Part shown: in pieces, positions 7,509-16,038 of the stretch
How the letters are laid out: each line of letters begins with the position of its first letter
Position numbering within the stretch: the stretch's first letter is position 1
Assembly (NCBI GenBank): GCA_016235555.1
Contig: JACRKC010000057.1
Span: 1 to 40,179 of the forward strand
Direction: 5' to 3'
From: Verrucomicrobiota bacterium
GTDB lineage: Bacteria; Verrucomicrobiota; Verrucomicrobiia; Opitutales; Opitutaceae
Length of the DNA stretch: 40,179 nt
Made by a program: the position numbers and the translations under genes
The notes under the pieces: generated by a model
The model's database searches: none
The model's input: only the letters and a program-made list of their open reading frames with translations
Told to the model about the DNA's origin: nothing

Positions 7509-8788
7509 TCCTTCCGCAAATGGCCTTTCGCGCACTGCGCACCGCGCATCCGCGCTGCCTCTGGAAGTTCGCCTGGAACTTCGGCTGGAAGGGCTTCCTC
7601 TCCGTCGAACGCTTCAAGCGCCGTCTCCCGCGCGGCGAGTATTTTCCGCCGTTCCTTTACCTCTCGATCCTCAACACCTGCAACCTCCGCTGCCAGGGCT
7701 GCTGGGTCGATGTCACCGCCAGGGACGCCATCGACCTCGACGCGCTCAACCGCACGATCCTCGACGCGAAAAAGCACGGCAACGCGTTCTTCGGCATCCT
7801 CGGCGGCGAGCCGTTCATGCACCCGCAGCTCCTCGAGCTGCTCGCGGCGCACCCCGATTGCTATTTCCAAATTTTCACCAACGGCCAGCTCATCACCGAG
7901 AAAACCGCCGCACGCCTCCGCGAGATCGGCAACAGCACGCCGCTGATCTCGATCGAGGGCCGCGAAATCGTCAGCGACGAGCGCCGCGGCAAGAAGGAGG
8001 TCTACGCGCGCACGCTCCGCGGGCTGGATCACTGCATCCAGGCCGGGCTGCTCACCGGCGTCGCCACGAGCGTCTGCCGGACCAACATCGAGGATCTGCT
8101 CACCGAGTCGTGGCTGCGCGAACTCATCGACCGCGGCGTGCACTACGCGTGGTATCACGGCTACCGGCCGGTCGGCCCGTCGCCCAACTTCGATCTCGCC
8201 CTCACCCCGGAGCAACTCGTGCGCGTGCGGCGCTTCGTGGTCGAGATGCGCGCCCGCGTGCCCATCGCCATCGTCGACGCTTACTACGACCACGACGGGC
8301 GCGCGCTTTGCCCGATGACCACCGGCATCAGCCACCACATCGGCCCGCGCGGCGATATCGAGCCCTGCCCGATCATCCAGTTTGCCGTGGAGGACATCCA
8401 CGACCCGCGTGGCCTCTACGAGACGATGCGCAGCAGCGCGTTTTTGAAGGATTTCCGCGAGCTCAGCGGCAAACACACCCGCGGCTGCGTCGTCCTCGAG
8501 CGCCCCGACCTCGTGAAGGAAATCGTCGTGAAACACGGCGCCCGCGACACCACCGCACGCGGCACGGCGATGGCTGAGCTGGAGGCGATGACCCCGCGGT
8601 TCAGCCAGTGGCTCCCGGGCGAGGAGGTGCCGGAGAAGCACTGGATGTATCGTCTCGCCAAAAAATACTGGTTCCACGACTTCGGTGCCTACCGCGCCAC
8701 CGCCCACGACGCCGAGGGCAAGGCGGCCGCGCTAAGCCGGCAACTCATGGCGCCGGCTCAGAGCCCCAAGCAAACACTCAACGTATAA
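7505..8788 (+). CDS. Radical SAM enzyme, HpnH-like
   Basis: A 427-residue radical SAM protein. The cluster motif CNLRCQGC (Cys59, Cys63, Cys66) opens the TIM-barrel domain, followed by ILGGEPFMHPQL, the 'GGE' SAM-binding segment. Later cysteines in ALCPM, IEPCPI and RGCVVLERP suggest an auxiliary SPASM-like cluster. The N-terminal 45 residues are basic and aromatic, and may touch the membrane. Closest recognised type is HpnH (which adds 5'-deoxyadenosyl to diploptene in hopanoid synthesis) and related SPASM enzymes, so lipid modification is plausible but not shown. Start ATG 7505 overlaps the preceding stop (ATGA). The C-terminal end runs into another 41-bp arm. Confidence 0.8.
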   Translation: MILPQMAFRALRTAHPRCLWKFAWNFGWKGFLSVERFKRRLPRGEYFPPFLYLSILNTCNLRCQGCWVDVTARDAIDLDALNRTILDAKKHGNAFFGILGGEPFMHPQLLELLAAHPDCYFQIFTNGQLITEKTAARLREIGNSTPLISIEGREIVSDERRGKKEVYARTLRGLDHCIQAGLLTGVATSVCRTNIEDLLTESWLRELIDRGVHYAWYHGYRPVGPSPNFDLALTPEQLVRVRRFVVEMRARVPIAIVDAYYDHDGRALCPMTTGISHHIGPRGDIEPCPIIQFAVEDIHDPRGLYETMRSSAFLKDFRELSGKHTRGCVVLERPDLVKEIVVKHGARDTTARGTAMAELEAMTPRFSQWLPGEEVPEKHWMYRLAKKYWFHDFGAYRATAHDAEGKAAALSRQLMAPAQSPKQTLNV

Positions 8789-8864
8789 CGCTTAACTTTT
8801 AACGCCCAAGTGCTGAACCTCCGAATTTGAGGATTAAATGTTAAGCGTTAAGAGTTGAGCGTTC
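8772..8864. repeat. 41-bp heptamer palindrome, empty copy 1
   Basis: Arms at 8772-8812 and 8824-8864 are separated by only 11 bp. Both follow the GAACG-heptamers-CTCAAGTG plan of 7045-7085; the right arm is more diverged. It sits between the radical SAM and DUF116-synthase genes, and its first bases overlap the radical SAM stop. Confidence 0.88.
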
Positions 8865-8901
8865 CCCACCCTCACCCTCTCATTTTCTCACTCCCTTTCC
8901 C

Positions 8902-10674
8902 ATGAGCGTGCCCCCTCCCGCCCTCGCCTCCGCGCTGAGCATCGATCCGCTGGTCGTGCCGAAGCACGCCGTGCAACAGCGCTTCCGCACGCCCAAGGCC
9001 AACATCCCGCAGACGCCCTTCGAGCGCACCCGCATCCTCCACGGCATCCGCGACTACGTGGCCGAGCATCGCCCCGTGCCGCCGATGCCGATGGCGCAGC
9101 TCAAGGAACACGCGGACAAACTCGTCGCACTTCTCCGCGTCGACGCCGTTTACCGCGACTACATCGGCGTCATCCTCAGCAACGAGATGTGGCGCGAGCA
9201 GCTCGCGGCGGTGCCGTTTGAGCGCCGGTTGCTTCTGCTGCCGAAGTGCATGCGCGTCGAGTCGAAGTGCCCCGCGCCCTTCGACGAGTTCGGCCTCCTC
9301 TGCAAGCAATGCGGCCTCTGCACGATTCAAGATCTCACGGTCGAGGCCGAGAAACTCGGCTACGCCGTCCTTGTCGCCGAGGGCAGCGCCGTCGTCATGT
9401 CCATCATCCAGACCGGCAAGATCGACGCGATCGTCGGGGTGAGCTGCCTCAGCGTGCTCGAGCAGGCGTTCCCCTACATGGAGGCCGCCGCGATCCCCGG
9501 CGTCGCGATCCCGCTGCTTCAGGACGACTGCATCGACACCACCGTCGACCTCGACTGGGTGTGGGAATACATCCACCTCACCAGCGACGACCGCACGCGG
9601 CGGATGGACCTCGGGGCGCTGCGGGACGAGGTGGATTTCTGGTTCACGCCCGCCTCGCTCGAAATCGCCATGGGCAAGGCCGAGGGCGAGACCGAGCGCA
9701 TCGCGCGCGAGTGGCTCGGACGCGCGGGCAAGCGCTGGCGGCCATTCCTCACTGTCGCCGCCTACCAAGCCCTCTCCGGCAACCACGCCGCCACGCCCGC
9801 CGATCTGCGCAAGGTCGCCGTCGCGGTGGAGTGTTTCCACAAGGCCTCGCTCATCCACGACGACATCGAGGACGACGACGAGCTGCGCTATGGCGAGAAG
9901 ACGCTGCATGAGCAATACGGCGTGCCCGTCGCCCTCAACGTCGGCGACCTCCTGATCGGCGAGGGCTACCGGCTGCTCGCCGCGAGCAACGTTTCCGCGG
10001 AGCAACGCGTGCAGATGCTCACCGTGGCCGCCGCCGGCATGAGACAGCTCTGCCGCGGGCAGGGCGCCGAACTCGTGTGGGCGCGCTCGCCCGCTGCGCT
10101 CCGGCCCAACGAGGTGCTCGACATTTTCCGCAAGAAGACCGCACCGGCCTTCGAGGTCGCGCTCCGCCTCGGCGCACTCTACGCCGGCGTCGCCGCCCAC
10201 GCGGAGGTCTCCGACACGCTCGGCCGTTACAGCGAGGCACTCGGCATCGCCTATCAGATCCGCGACGACCTGACCGACCTCGGTCTCGCCGGCGAGACCA
10301 ACGACCTCGCCGGCCTGCGCCCGAGCCTCCTCCTCGCCATCGCGCACGACAAAGCGAAGGGCGCGCAAAAAGATCTGCTCGGCGCCATCTGGCGCCGAGC
10401 GTGGCCGGCGGGCGTCACGCAAGCCCAGATCGAGGCGCTCTACGCCGAGCTCGGCGTCACGTCGCGCGCCGATGTGCTCCTCGGCACCTACAAGGAGGAG
10501 GCGATCCGTTCGCTGCACGAACTGGAGAACGCCAGCCTCAAGGGCCTGCTCCGCCGCACGCTCGGCAAGATTTTCAACGACGTTGAAATCAAGGGCTGGT
10601 GCAAGGAGCACGAGCAGCTCAACCGGGAGATCGCGGCGCATATCGCAGCGCCAGCGGAAACGGTTCCCGCCTGA
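8902..10674 (+). CDS. DUF116 domain fused to polyprenyl diphosphate synthase
   Basis: A 590-residue two-domain protein. Residues 1 to about 245 resemble DUF116, with cysteines at 116, 123, 134, 137, 140 and 182 (LPKCM, CKQCGLC, GVSCLS) that could bind an Fe-S cluster or zinc. From about 250 it is a trans-isoprenyl diphosphate synthase. Visible are GKRWRP (about 276-281), the first Asp-rich motif HDDIEDDD (Asp320, 321, 324), RGQGAEL, and the second Asp-rich motif DDLTD (455-459), which bind Mg-diphosphate. All catalytic motifs are present, so chain elongation with IPP is likely active; product length is unknown. A fusion to a cysteine-rich domain is unusual. It lies between two heptamer palindromes. 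Confidence 0.88.
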   Translation: MSVPPPALASALSIDPLVVPKHAVQQRFRTPKANIPQTPFERTRILHGIRDYVAEHRPVPPMPMAQLKEHADKLVALLRVDAVYRDYIGVILSNEMWREQLAAVPFERRLLLLPKCMRVESKCPAPFDEFGLLCKQCGLCTIQDLTVEAEKLGYAVLVAEGSAVVMSIIQTGKIDAIVGVSCLSVLEQAFPYMEAAAIPGVAIPLLQDDCIDTTVDLDWVWEYIHLTSDDRTRRMDLGALRDEVDFWFTPASLEIAMGKAEGETERIAREWLGRAGKRWRPFLTVAAYQALSGNHAATPADLRKVAVAVECFHKASLIHDDIEDDDELRYGEKTLHEQYGVPVALNVGDLLIGEGYRLLAASNVSAEQRVQMLTVAAAGMRQLCRGQGAELVWARSPAALRPNEVLDIFRKKTAPAFEVALRLGALYAGVAAHAEVSDTLGRYSEALGIAYQIRDDLTDLGLAGETNDLAGLRPSLLLAIAHDKAKGAQKDLLGAIWRRAWPAGVTQAQIEALYAELGVTSRADVLLGTYKEEAIRSLHELENASLKGLLRRTLGKIFNDVEIKGWCKEHEQLNREIAAHIAAPAETVPA

Positions 10675-10685
10675 AGAGGCCTGAA

Positions 10686-10790
10686 GAACGCTCAACGTTT
10701 AACTCTTAACGCTGAACGCTCAAGTGGCGGCGGCTCGCGCGTCTGCGATCACTTGGACGTTGAGCGTTAAACGTTAAGAGTTGAGCGTTT
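10686..10790. repeat. 41-bp heptamer palindrome, empty copy 2
   Basis: Arms at 10686-10726 and 10750-10790 enclose a 23-bp GC-rich loop. Both arms keep the five-heptamer structure. It is located between the synthase and the next cyclase-fold gene. Confidence 0.9.
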
Positions 10791-10797
10791 CTCCTCC

Positions 10798-11688
10798 GTG
10801 TCTCTCCGCCTCCAACTGCTCCAGGTCGCCCGTCTCGCCCCGCGCCTGCTCGGCGACTCCACCGGGCTCGTGCGGGATTTTTTCGCCGGCCAGTTCACCG
10901 CGGACGGCGGCGCCCGCGACCGCGCCGGCCGCCCCGATCTCTATTACACCATCTTCGCCCTCGCCGGCGCGCAGGCGATCGAGGCGCCGGTGCCGCTCGA
11001 TCGCGTGGAGGCGTTTCTCCGCTCGCACGGCACGGGCGAACAGCTCGACTTTGTGCACCTATCGGCCCTCGCCCGCTGCTGGGCGAGCCTCGGCCGCGAG
11101 AGGATGCCCGCCGGTCTCGACCGCGCGCTGCTGGCGCGGGTCGAGGAATTCCGCCAGCCCGACGGCGGCTACGAGGGCGACCGGGGCCGCGGCCACGGCA
11201 CGGCGTATGGCGCGTTCGTCGCGCTCGGCGCCTATCAGGATCTCGGCCACACTCCGCCGCGCATCCTCGATCTGATCCGTGCGCTCAAGCGCCTCGAATC
11301 GGCCGACGGCGCGTGGAGCAACGTCCCCGGCGCGAAAACCGGCGCGCTCAACGCCACCGCTGGCGCCATCACCCTGATCACGCACCTCGGCTTCCCCGTG
11401 AACGCGGCCGTCGGCGACTGGGTGCTCGCGCAAGCGCACCCGCAGGGCGGTTTCCTCGCGGTGCCGGGCGCGCCCCTGCCCGACCTGCTCTCGACCGCCA
11501 CCGCGCTGCACGCGCTGGCCGCGCTGGAGCGCCGCGTGCCCGCGGTGTTGCACGAGCGCAGCATGGATTTTCTGGACTCGTTGTGGAACGCCGCGGGCGG
11601 CTTTCACGGCCACTGGGCGGATGACTTCGTCGATGCCGAATACACCTACTATGGACTGCTCGCGCTCGGACATCTCGCGGTGTCGTGA
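10798..11688 (+). CDS. Prenyltransferase/terpene-cyclase-fold protein
   Basis: A 296-residue protein made of alpha-alpha barrel repeats: RQPDGGYEGD (about 118), ESADGAWSN (about 166), HPQGGFLAVPG (about 213) and NAAGGFHGHW (about 262). This matches the beta-subunit fold of protein prenyltransferases and the squalene-cyclase beta domain. The position of the zinc-ligand histidine in Rab-GGTase-like proteins reads DAEYTYYGLLALG here, with Tyr in its place, and I see no DxDD, so neither classical activity is assured. GTG 10798 is the start used; it follows an empty heptamer palindrome by 7 bp. It ends the isoprenoid run, so action on a polyprenyl product, or on the same substrate as the cyclase at 125-2089, is inferred. 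Confidence 0.72.
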   Translation: MSLRLQLLQVARLAPRLLGDSTGLVRDFFAGQFTADGGARDRAGRPDLYYTIFALAGAQAIEAPVPLDRVEAFLRSHGTGEQLDFVHLSALARCWASLGRERMPAGLDRALLARVEEFRQPDGGYEGDRGRGHGTAYGAFVALGAYQDLGHTPPRILDLIRALKRLESADGAWSNVPGAKTGALNATAGAITLITHLGFPVNAAVGDWVLAQAHPQGGFLAVPGAPLPDLLSTATALHALAALERRVPAVLHERSMDFLDSLWNAAGGFHGHWADDFVDAEYTYYGLLALGHLAVS

Positions 11689-11819
11689 CATGACGCAAGA
11701 TTTCGGAAATCCAAGCTGACTCCGCGGCGTCTTGCGTGAGGCTCGCAATCGCGCATTGCCCCCGCGGGTTTTTCCGTGGCAAATTTTAGGTTCCCAACTC
11801 CCACCTGTTCCTCGCCCCT

Positions 11820-14099
11820 ATGAGAATCGCAGCTCGCTTCGCCTGCCTTGCCGTGCTCCTTGCCGGCCCGGGCCATGATCAAGCCCTCGCCGCCTCCGGC
11901 TGGCTCAACTGGCGCGGCCCCAACCAAAACGGCGTCTCGCCCGCCAAGGACAAGCTCCCCGACACGCTCGAACTCGGCGGCCCCAATTACCGCTGGTCCT
12001 ACAAGGTCCGCGGCGCCGGCGCCCCCGTCATCGCCGACGGCCGCGTCTACGCCTTCGGCTTCTACGGCGAAACCACCGATGTCGAGGAGACGCTCCTCTG
12101 CCTCGACGCCAGGACCGGCGCGAAAATCTGGGAGCACCGCTTCCGCGACTACCTTTCCGACACCACCTACAACCGCTACGCCATCGGCGCGCCCGTGGTC
12201 GATGCCGAGACGGGCAACATCTACCTCGAGTCCACGTTCGGCCACGTCTTCGCGTGGAACCGTGACGGCAAGCTCCTCTGGCAGCACTCCATGATGGAGG
12301 AGTTCGGCCGCCTCACTTTCCCCAACGGCCGCACCGGCGGCCTCGTCGTCGAGGGCAACCTCGTCATCACCGACGGCATCACCGCCAACTGGGGTGCCGA
12401 CGGCCCGGCCCGCAATCGTTTCTACGCCTTCGACAAACGCACCGGCGAAATCTGCTGGTTCTCCACGCCCGGCATCGAGCCGATCGACAGCACGTTTGCC
12501 ACGCCCGTCTACGGCAATATCGGCAACCAACGCGCCTTCTACCAAGGCACCGGCTGCGGCCACGTCGTCTCCATCAACGCGCGCACCGGCGAGCCCATCT
12601 GGCGCTTCCGCCTCTCGGGCGCGGGCGTCAACGCCGACGTCGTCCTCGTCGGCCCCGACAAAATGATCGCCGTGCACGGCAAGGAGAACATGGACGCCAC
12701 GCACCACGGCCGCATGGTGCTGCTCAAGATTCCCACCGAGTATCCCGCCGGCCCGAAGCCCGTCGTCCTCGGCAAGGAAGCCGAACTCTGGCGCAACGAC
12801 GACATCGTCGCCTTCAGCTCCTCGCCGATCGTCGTCGGCCAGCGCGTTTACTCCACCGTCGCCACCGGCTCGCTCGTGTGCGTCGACCTCGAGACCGGCA
12901 AGACCGTCTGGTCCGAAAAGCTCGGCCCCGATCAGCTCCACGCCTCGCCCGCCTACGCCGACGGCAAACTCTACGTCCCGCTCCATCCCGGCACCGTCAC
13001 CGTGCTCAAGGACGCCGGCGACAAGGCCCAGATTCTCTCCGTCAACCAGATGGGCGCCCCCTGCCTCGGCGCCCCGTCGTTCTACGGCGACTCGGTCTTC
13101 ATCTTCACCAAGGAAGGTCTCCACTGCTTCGGCGTGAAATCCACGCCGCCGGCGATTCCGCCTGCCGCCACCGTCGCGGCCGAGGCGCTTTCCACTGCGC
13201 CGATCACGCAGCTGCAGGTCGTGCCCGCCGAGTTCGCGCTCGCGCCGGGCGAGTCGCAGACGTTCACCGTGTGGGGCCTCGATGCCACCGGCCGCCGCGT
13301 GAAGAACGTCGCCGCCGAGGCGAAGTTCGAGAAATTCATCCCGCCCACCGCCCTCGTGAAATCCGAGGTCGACTGCACCATCGAGGGCAACGTGCTCAAG
13401 ACCACGTCCGCCGCGAAACTCTCCGCCGGCGCGTTCAAGATCACCTGGAACAACCTCGCCACCACCGCCTGCCGCGGCCGCGTCGTGGCGAGCTACGGTT
13501 TCAAGGAAGACTTCGAGAAACTGCCGCTCGGCCAGAAAAACGAATTTAAGGAGGACGTCGGCTTCCCGCCTCTCCCGTGGCTCGGCGCCCGCGTGAAGTG
13601 GCACGCCCTCGACAAGGACGGCAGCCGCGTGCTCGCCAACCGCCTCGACACAATTCTCTTCCAGCGGACGATGAACTTCATCGGCAAGGCCGGCATGAAG
13701 AACTACACGATCGAAGCCGACGTGATGACCGACGGCAACCGCCGCATCATGTCCACCGTGGGTCTCGTCAACCAGCGCTACCTGATCGCGATGACGGGCA
13801 ACAGCCGCATCCTCGAAATCACCAGCAACCACGAGCGCCTCAAGGAATCCGTCCCCTTCGACGTGCAGGCCAACACTTGGTATCACCTCAAGACCCGCGT
13901 CGACGCCGACAAGTCCGGTCCCGGCGGCTTTGTCCGCGCCAAGCTCTGGATCAAGGGCCAGCCCGAACCCAACAAATGGACGATCGAGCTGCGCCAGGAG
14001 AAACTCCACCAGGAAGGCGCGCCCGCCGTGTTCGCCTTTTCGCCGCAGAGCCAGAAGCGCGTGTTCATCGACAACCTCTCCATCTCCGCCAATGAGTAA
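11820..14099 (+). CDS. Exported PQQ-type beta-propeller protein with lectin-like C-terminus
   Basis: A 759-residue protein with a Sec signal peptide (MRIAARFACLAVLLAG to about ALAAS). Residues about 30-440 form PQQ/BamB-like propeller blades, beginning GWLNWRGPNQNG and with repeated CLDARTGAKIWEH, AFDKRTGEICW and CVDLETGKTVW strands. A middle Ig-like stretch (about 455-560, starting TQLQVVPAEFALAPG) and a C-terminal beta-sandwich (about 565-759, EDFEKLPLG to VFIDNLSIS) like concanavalin-A/LamG domains follow. No complete PQQ-dehydrogenase catalytic set is evident; binding or scaffolding is more likely. It stands 131 bp after the isoprenoid run. Its stop overlaps the start region of the next propeller gene, so the two form an operon. 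Confidence 0.85.
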   Translation: MRIAARFACLAVLLAGPGHDQALAASGWLNWRGPNQNGVSPAKDKLPDTLELGGPNYRWSYKVRGAGAPVIADGRVYAFGFYGETTDVEETLLCLDARTGAKIWEHRFRDYLSDTTYNRYAIGAPVVDAETGNIYLESTFGHVFAWNRDGKLLWQHSMMEEFGRLTFPNGRTGGLVVEGNLVITDGITANWGADGPARNRFYAFDKRTGEICWFSTPGIEPIDSTFATPVYGNIGNQRAFYQGTGCGHVVSINARTGEPIWRFRLSGAGVNADVVLVGPDKMIAVHGKENMDATHHGRMVLLKIPTEYPAGPKPVVLGKEAELWRNDDIVAFSSSPIVVGQRVYSTVATGSLVCVDLETGKTVWSEKLGPDQLHASPAYADGKLYVPLHPGTVTVLKDAGDKAQILSVNQMGAPCLGAPSFYGDSVFIFTKEGLHCFGVKSTPPAIPPAATVAAEALSTAPITQLQVVPAEFALAPGESQTFTVWGLDATGRRVKNVAAEAKFEKFIPPTALVKSEVDCTIEGNVLKTTSAAKLSAGAFKITWNNLATTACRGRVVASYGFKEDFEKLPLGQKNEFKEDVGFPPLPWLGARVKWHALDKDGSRVLANRLDTILFQRTMNFIGKAGMKNYTIEADVMTDGNRRIMSTVGLVNQRYLIAMTGNSRILEITSNHERLKESVPFDVQANTWYHLKTRVDADKSGPGGFVRAKLWIKGQPEPNKWTIELRQEKLHQEGAPAVFAFSPQSQKRVFIDNLSISANE

Positions 14100-15705
14100 T
14101 GCCACTTTCATCTCCGCCGTTTGCCGTAGCGGAACGCGTGAGCGTTTCGCGCCTGTCGCGAAAGCCTCACGGCTTCCGCTACACCGCCGGTTAGGCCTCG
14201 TCGTCGTCCTGGCTGCCGCCCCGTTCGCCTCCGCCCAGGACTGGCCCATGTGGGGCGGCACCCCCGCGCGCAACATGGTCGCCCCCGGCGTGAAGAACCT
14301 CCCCGCCGACATCGTCAGCGGCAAGTTCCTGCCCAAGACCGAGACCATCGACCCGAAGACCACGAAAAACATCCGCTGGGTCGCCAAGCTCGGCTCGCAG
14401 GCCTACGGCAGCCCCGTCGTCGCCGGCGGCCGCGTCTACGTCGGCACCAACAACGAGGCCCCGCGCGACCCCGCCCAGACCGGCGACCGCGGCGTGCTCA
14501 TGTGTTTCGACGAGAAGACCGGCGATTTCCTCTGGCAGCTCGTCATCCCGAAGGTCGGCGCCGGCAAGGTCTCCGACTGGGAATACGTCGGCCTCTGCGC
14601 CTCCGTCGCCATCGAAGGCGACAAGGGCTACGTCGTCACCAACCGCGGCGAGCTCGTGTGCTTCGATGTCAACGGCATGAAGAACGGCAACCAGGGTCCG
14701 TTCATGGACGAAGCCAAGTTCTCCTCGCAGGACGGCAAGCCCGTCACCGTCACCGACAAGTGCGCCGACATTCTCTGGGTCACCGACATCCGCACCGAGA
14801 TGGGCATCTTCCCGCACAACGTCTCGAGCTGCTCGCCCGTGATCGTCGGCGACAAGATTTTCATGGCCACGTCCAACGGCGTCGACTGGTCGCACCTCAA
14901 CATCCCCGCGCCCTTCGCGCCCGGCCTCGTGTGCGTCGACAAGCACACCGGCAAAGTCATCGGCGAGGATGTCACCGAGGTCTCCAAGCGCGCGCTGCAT
15001 GCGAGCTGGAGTTCGCCCACCTTCGCCGTCGTCAAGGGCGTGCCCACCGTCGTGTGGGGCGGCGGCGACGGTTTCTGCTATGGCTTCGATCTCGAGCCCG
15101 TGAAAGACAAGGACGGCACGCCCGTCCTGAAGGAACTCTTCCGCTACGACGCCGATCCGCCCGAGTATCGCGCGAAAAACGGCCAGCCGCTTAAATACGC
15201 CACGCACGACGGCCCCAGTGAAATCATCGCCACCGTCGTCGTCGACAAGGGCCGCGCCTACATGGTCATCGGCCAGGACCCCGAGCACGGCGACGGCATC
15301 GGCCAGATCAGCTGCATCGACGTCTCCGCCCGCGGCAACCTCTCCGGCAAGCCGGTCTGGACGAACAAGAACATCGGCCGCTCCATCTCCACGCCCAGCG
15401 TTTACGACGGCATGGTTTTCCAGGCCGAATACAAGGGCGACATCCACTGCTACGACGCCGAGACCGGTAAAGAAATCTGGGTCTACCAGACCAACAGCCG
15501 CATCTGGTCCTCGACGCTCGTCGCCGACGGCAAGCTCTACGTCGGCACCGAGGATGGCGAACTCGTCACGCTCAAGGCCAGCCGCGACAAGGTGCTGCTC
15601 GGCAAACCCGAGTTCTTCACGCCGATCTACTGCACGCCCGTCGCCGCCAACGACACCCTCTTCGTCGCGACCCACTCGCACCTCTTCGCCGTCAGCGCGA
15701 AATGA
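14092..15705 (+). CDS. Exported PQQ-type beta-propeller protein
   Basis: A 537-residue quinoprotein-like propeller. The mature part opens DWPMWGGTPARNMV and shows blade motifs such as RVYVGTNNEA, CFDEKTGDFLWQ, CVDKHTGKVIG, CYDAETGKEIWVYQ and KLYVGTEDGEL. ATG 14092 overlaps the previous stop by 8 bp. The signal peptide is odd: a 57-bp palindrome encodes residues about 12-30, ahead of the hydrophobic core LGLVVVLAAAPFASAQ, giving a long basic n-region. No other ATG lies between the repeat and the core, so the repeat must be translated if the protein is exported. Export and binding are inferred from family; the ligand is unknown. Confidence 0.85.
   Translation: MSNATFISAVCRSGTRERFAPVAKASRLPLHRRLGLVVVLAAAPFASAQDWPMWGGTPARNMVAPGVKNLPADIVSGKFLPKTETIDPKTTKNIRWVAKLGSQAYGSPVVAGGRVYVGTNNEAPRDPAQTGDRGVLMCFDEKTGDFLWQLVIPKVGAGKVSDWEYVGLCASVAIEGDKGYVVTNRGELVCFDVNGMKNGNQGPFMDEAKFSSQDGKPVTVTDKCADILWVTDIRTEMGIFPHNVSSCSPVIVGDKIFMATSNGVDWSHLNIPAPFAPGLVCVDKHTGKVIGEDVTEVSKRALHASWSSPTFAVVKGVPTVVWGGGDGFCYGFDLEPVKDKDGTPVLKELFRYDADPPEYRAKNGQPLKYATHDGPSEIIATVVVDKGRAYMVIGQDPEHGDGIGQISCIDVSARGNLSGKPVWTNKNIGRSISTPSVYDGMVFQAEYKGDIHCYDAETGKEIWVYQTNSRIWSSTLVADGKLYVGTEDGELVTLKASRDKVLLGKPEFFTPIYCTPVAANDTLFVATHSHLFAVSAK
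14126..14182. repeat. GTAGCGGA palindrome inside a signal-peptide region
   Basis: Arms GTAGCGGAACGCGTGAGCGT and the complementary CTCACGGCTTCCGCTAC, 57 bp in all (19 codons), in frame within the leader of the propeller gene at 14092. Confidence 0.88.
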
Positions 15706-15899
15706 TGCGCGCCCCGGAGTTCATTCTCATCGTGGTGATCGCGCTGGTGTTGCTCCGCGCTGGCCGGTTCGCATTTGCCGCCACCCCGCGCACCACGGAT
15801 CGCCGCCTCACCAGCCCCGAGCAGTTCGCCCTGCTCGTCGTCGGCGCCGGGCTCGCCGCGGGAGTGGGCATGGTGGTCTGGCGTCTCACGGTGCGCTAG
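15702..15899 (+). CDS. Small membrane protein
   Basis: A 65-residue protein with two predicted membrane helices: FILIVVIALVLLRAGRFAFA near the start and FALLVVGAGLAAGVGMVVW near the end, joined by a short charged loop (RTTDRRLTSPEQ). The start ATG 15702 overlaps the stop of the propeller gene by 4 bp (ATGA), which supports a real, coupled gene. I recognise no family. It may anchor or assist the propeller proteins, but this is a guess from position only. Confidence 0.6.
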   Translation: MMRAPEFILIVVIALVLLRAGRFAFAATPRTTDRRLTSPEQFALLVVGAGLAAGVGMVVWRLTVR

Positions 15900-15943
15900 A
15901 GGCTGTCATGCACTTTTGTCCAAGAAGACGCACGGACTACGAG

Positions 15944-16012
15944 GTAGGGCAGGTCTGTGATCTGCCCTTTCGCGCGGTGAGTATTCGAGGGCGGGTCACA
16001 GACCCGCCCTAC
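15944..16012. repeat. GTAGGGCAGGTC palindrome, copy 2
   Basis: Arms GTAGGGCAGGTCTGTGATC and GGTCACAGACCCGCCCTAC. Same family as 5474-5532, with compensating changes (TTTGA/TCGAA versus TGTGA/TCACA) on the two arms. Confidence 0.9.
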
Positions 16013-16038
16013 TCCGGGCATTCGCACCGTTGAGGTCC

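Noticed and set aside
7505-8788. True HpnH in a hopanoid operon
   Set aside because: Squalene synthesis genes and other hpn genes are absent here; only similarity in type is claimed.
8872-10695. 607-codon minus-strand frame opposite the DUF116-synthase
   Set aside because: The plus strand has all synthase motifs; this frame only mirrors it.
7045-10790. CRISPR array suggested by recurring 41-bp repeats
   Set aside because: Copies are inverted pairs around genes, not regularly spaced direct repeats with spacers, and no cas genes are present.
11692-11740. Terminator after the isoprenoid run
   Set aside because: ACGCAAGA/TCTTGCGT arms exist, but the loop is long and no T-run follows.
11649-14387. 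912-codon minus-strand frame opposite the propeller genes
   Set aside because: Composition is typical of an antisense shadow, and the plus strand shows signal peptide and propeller blades.
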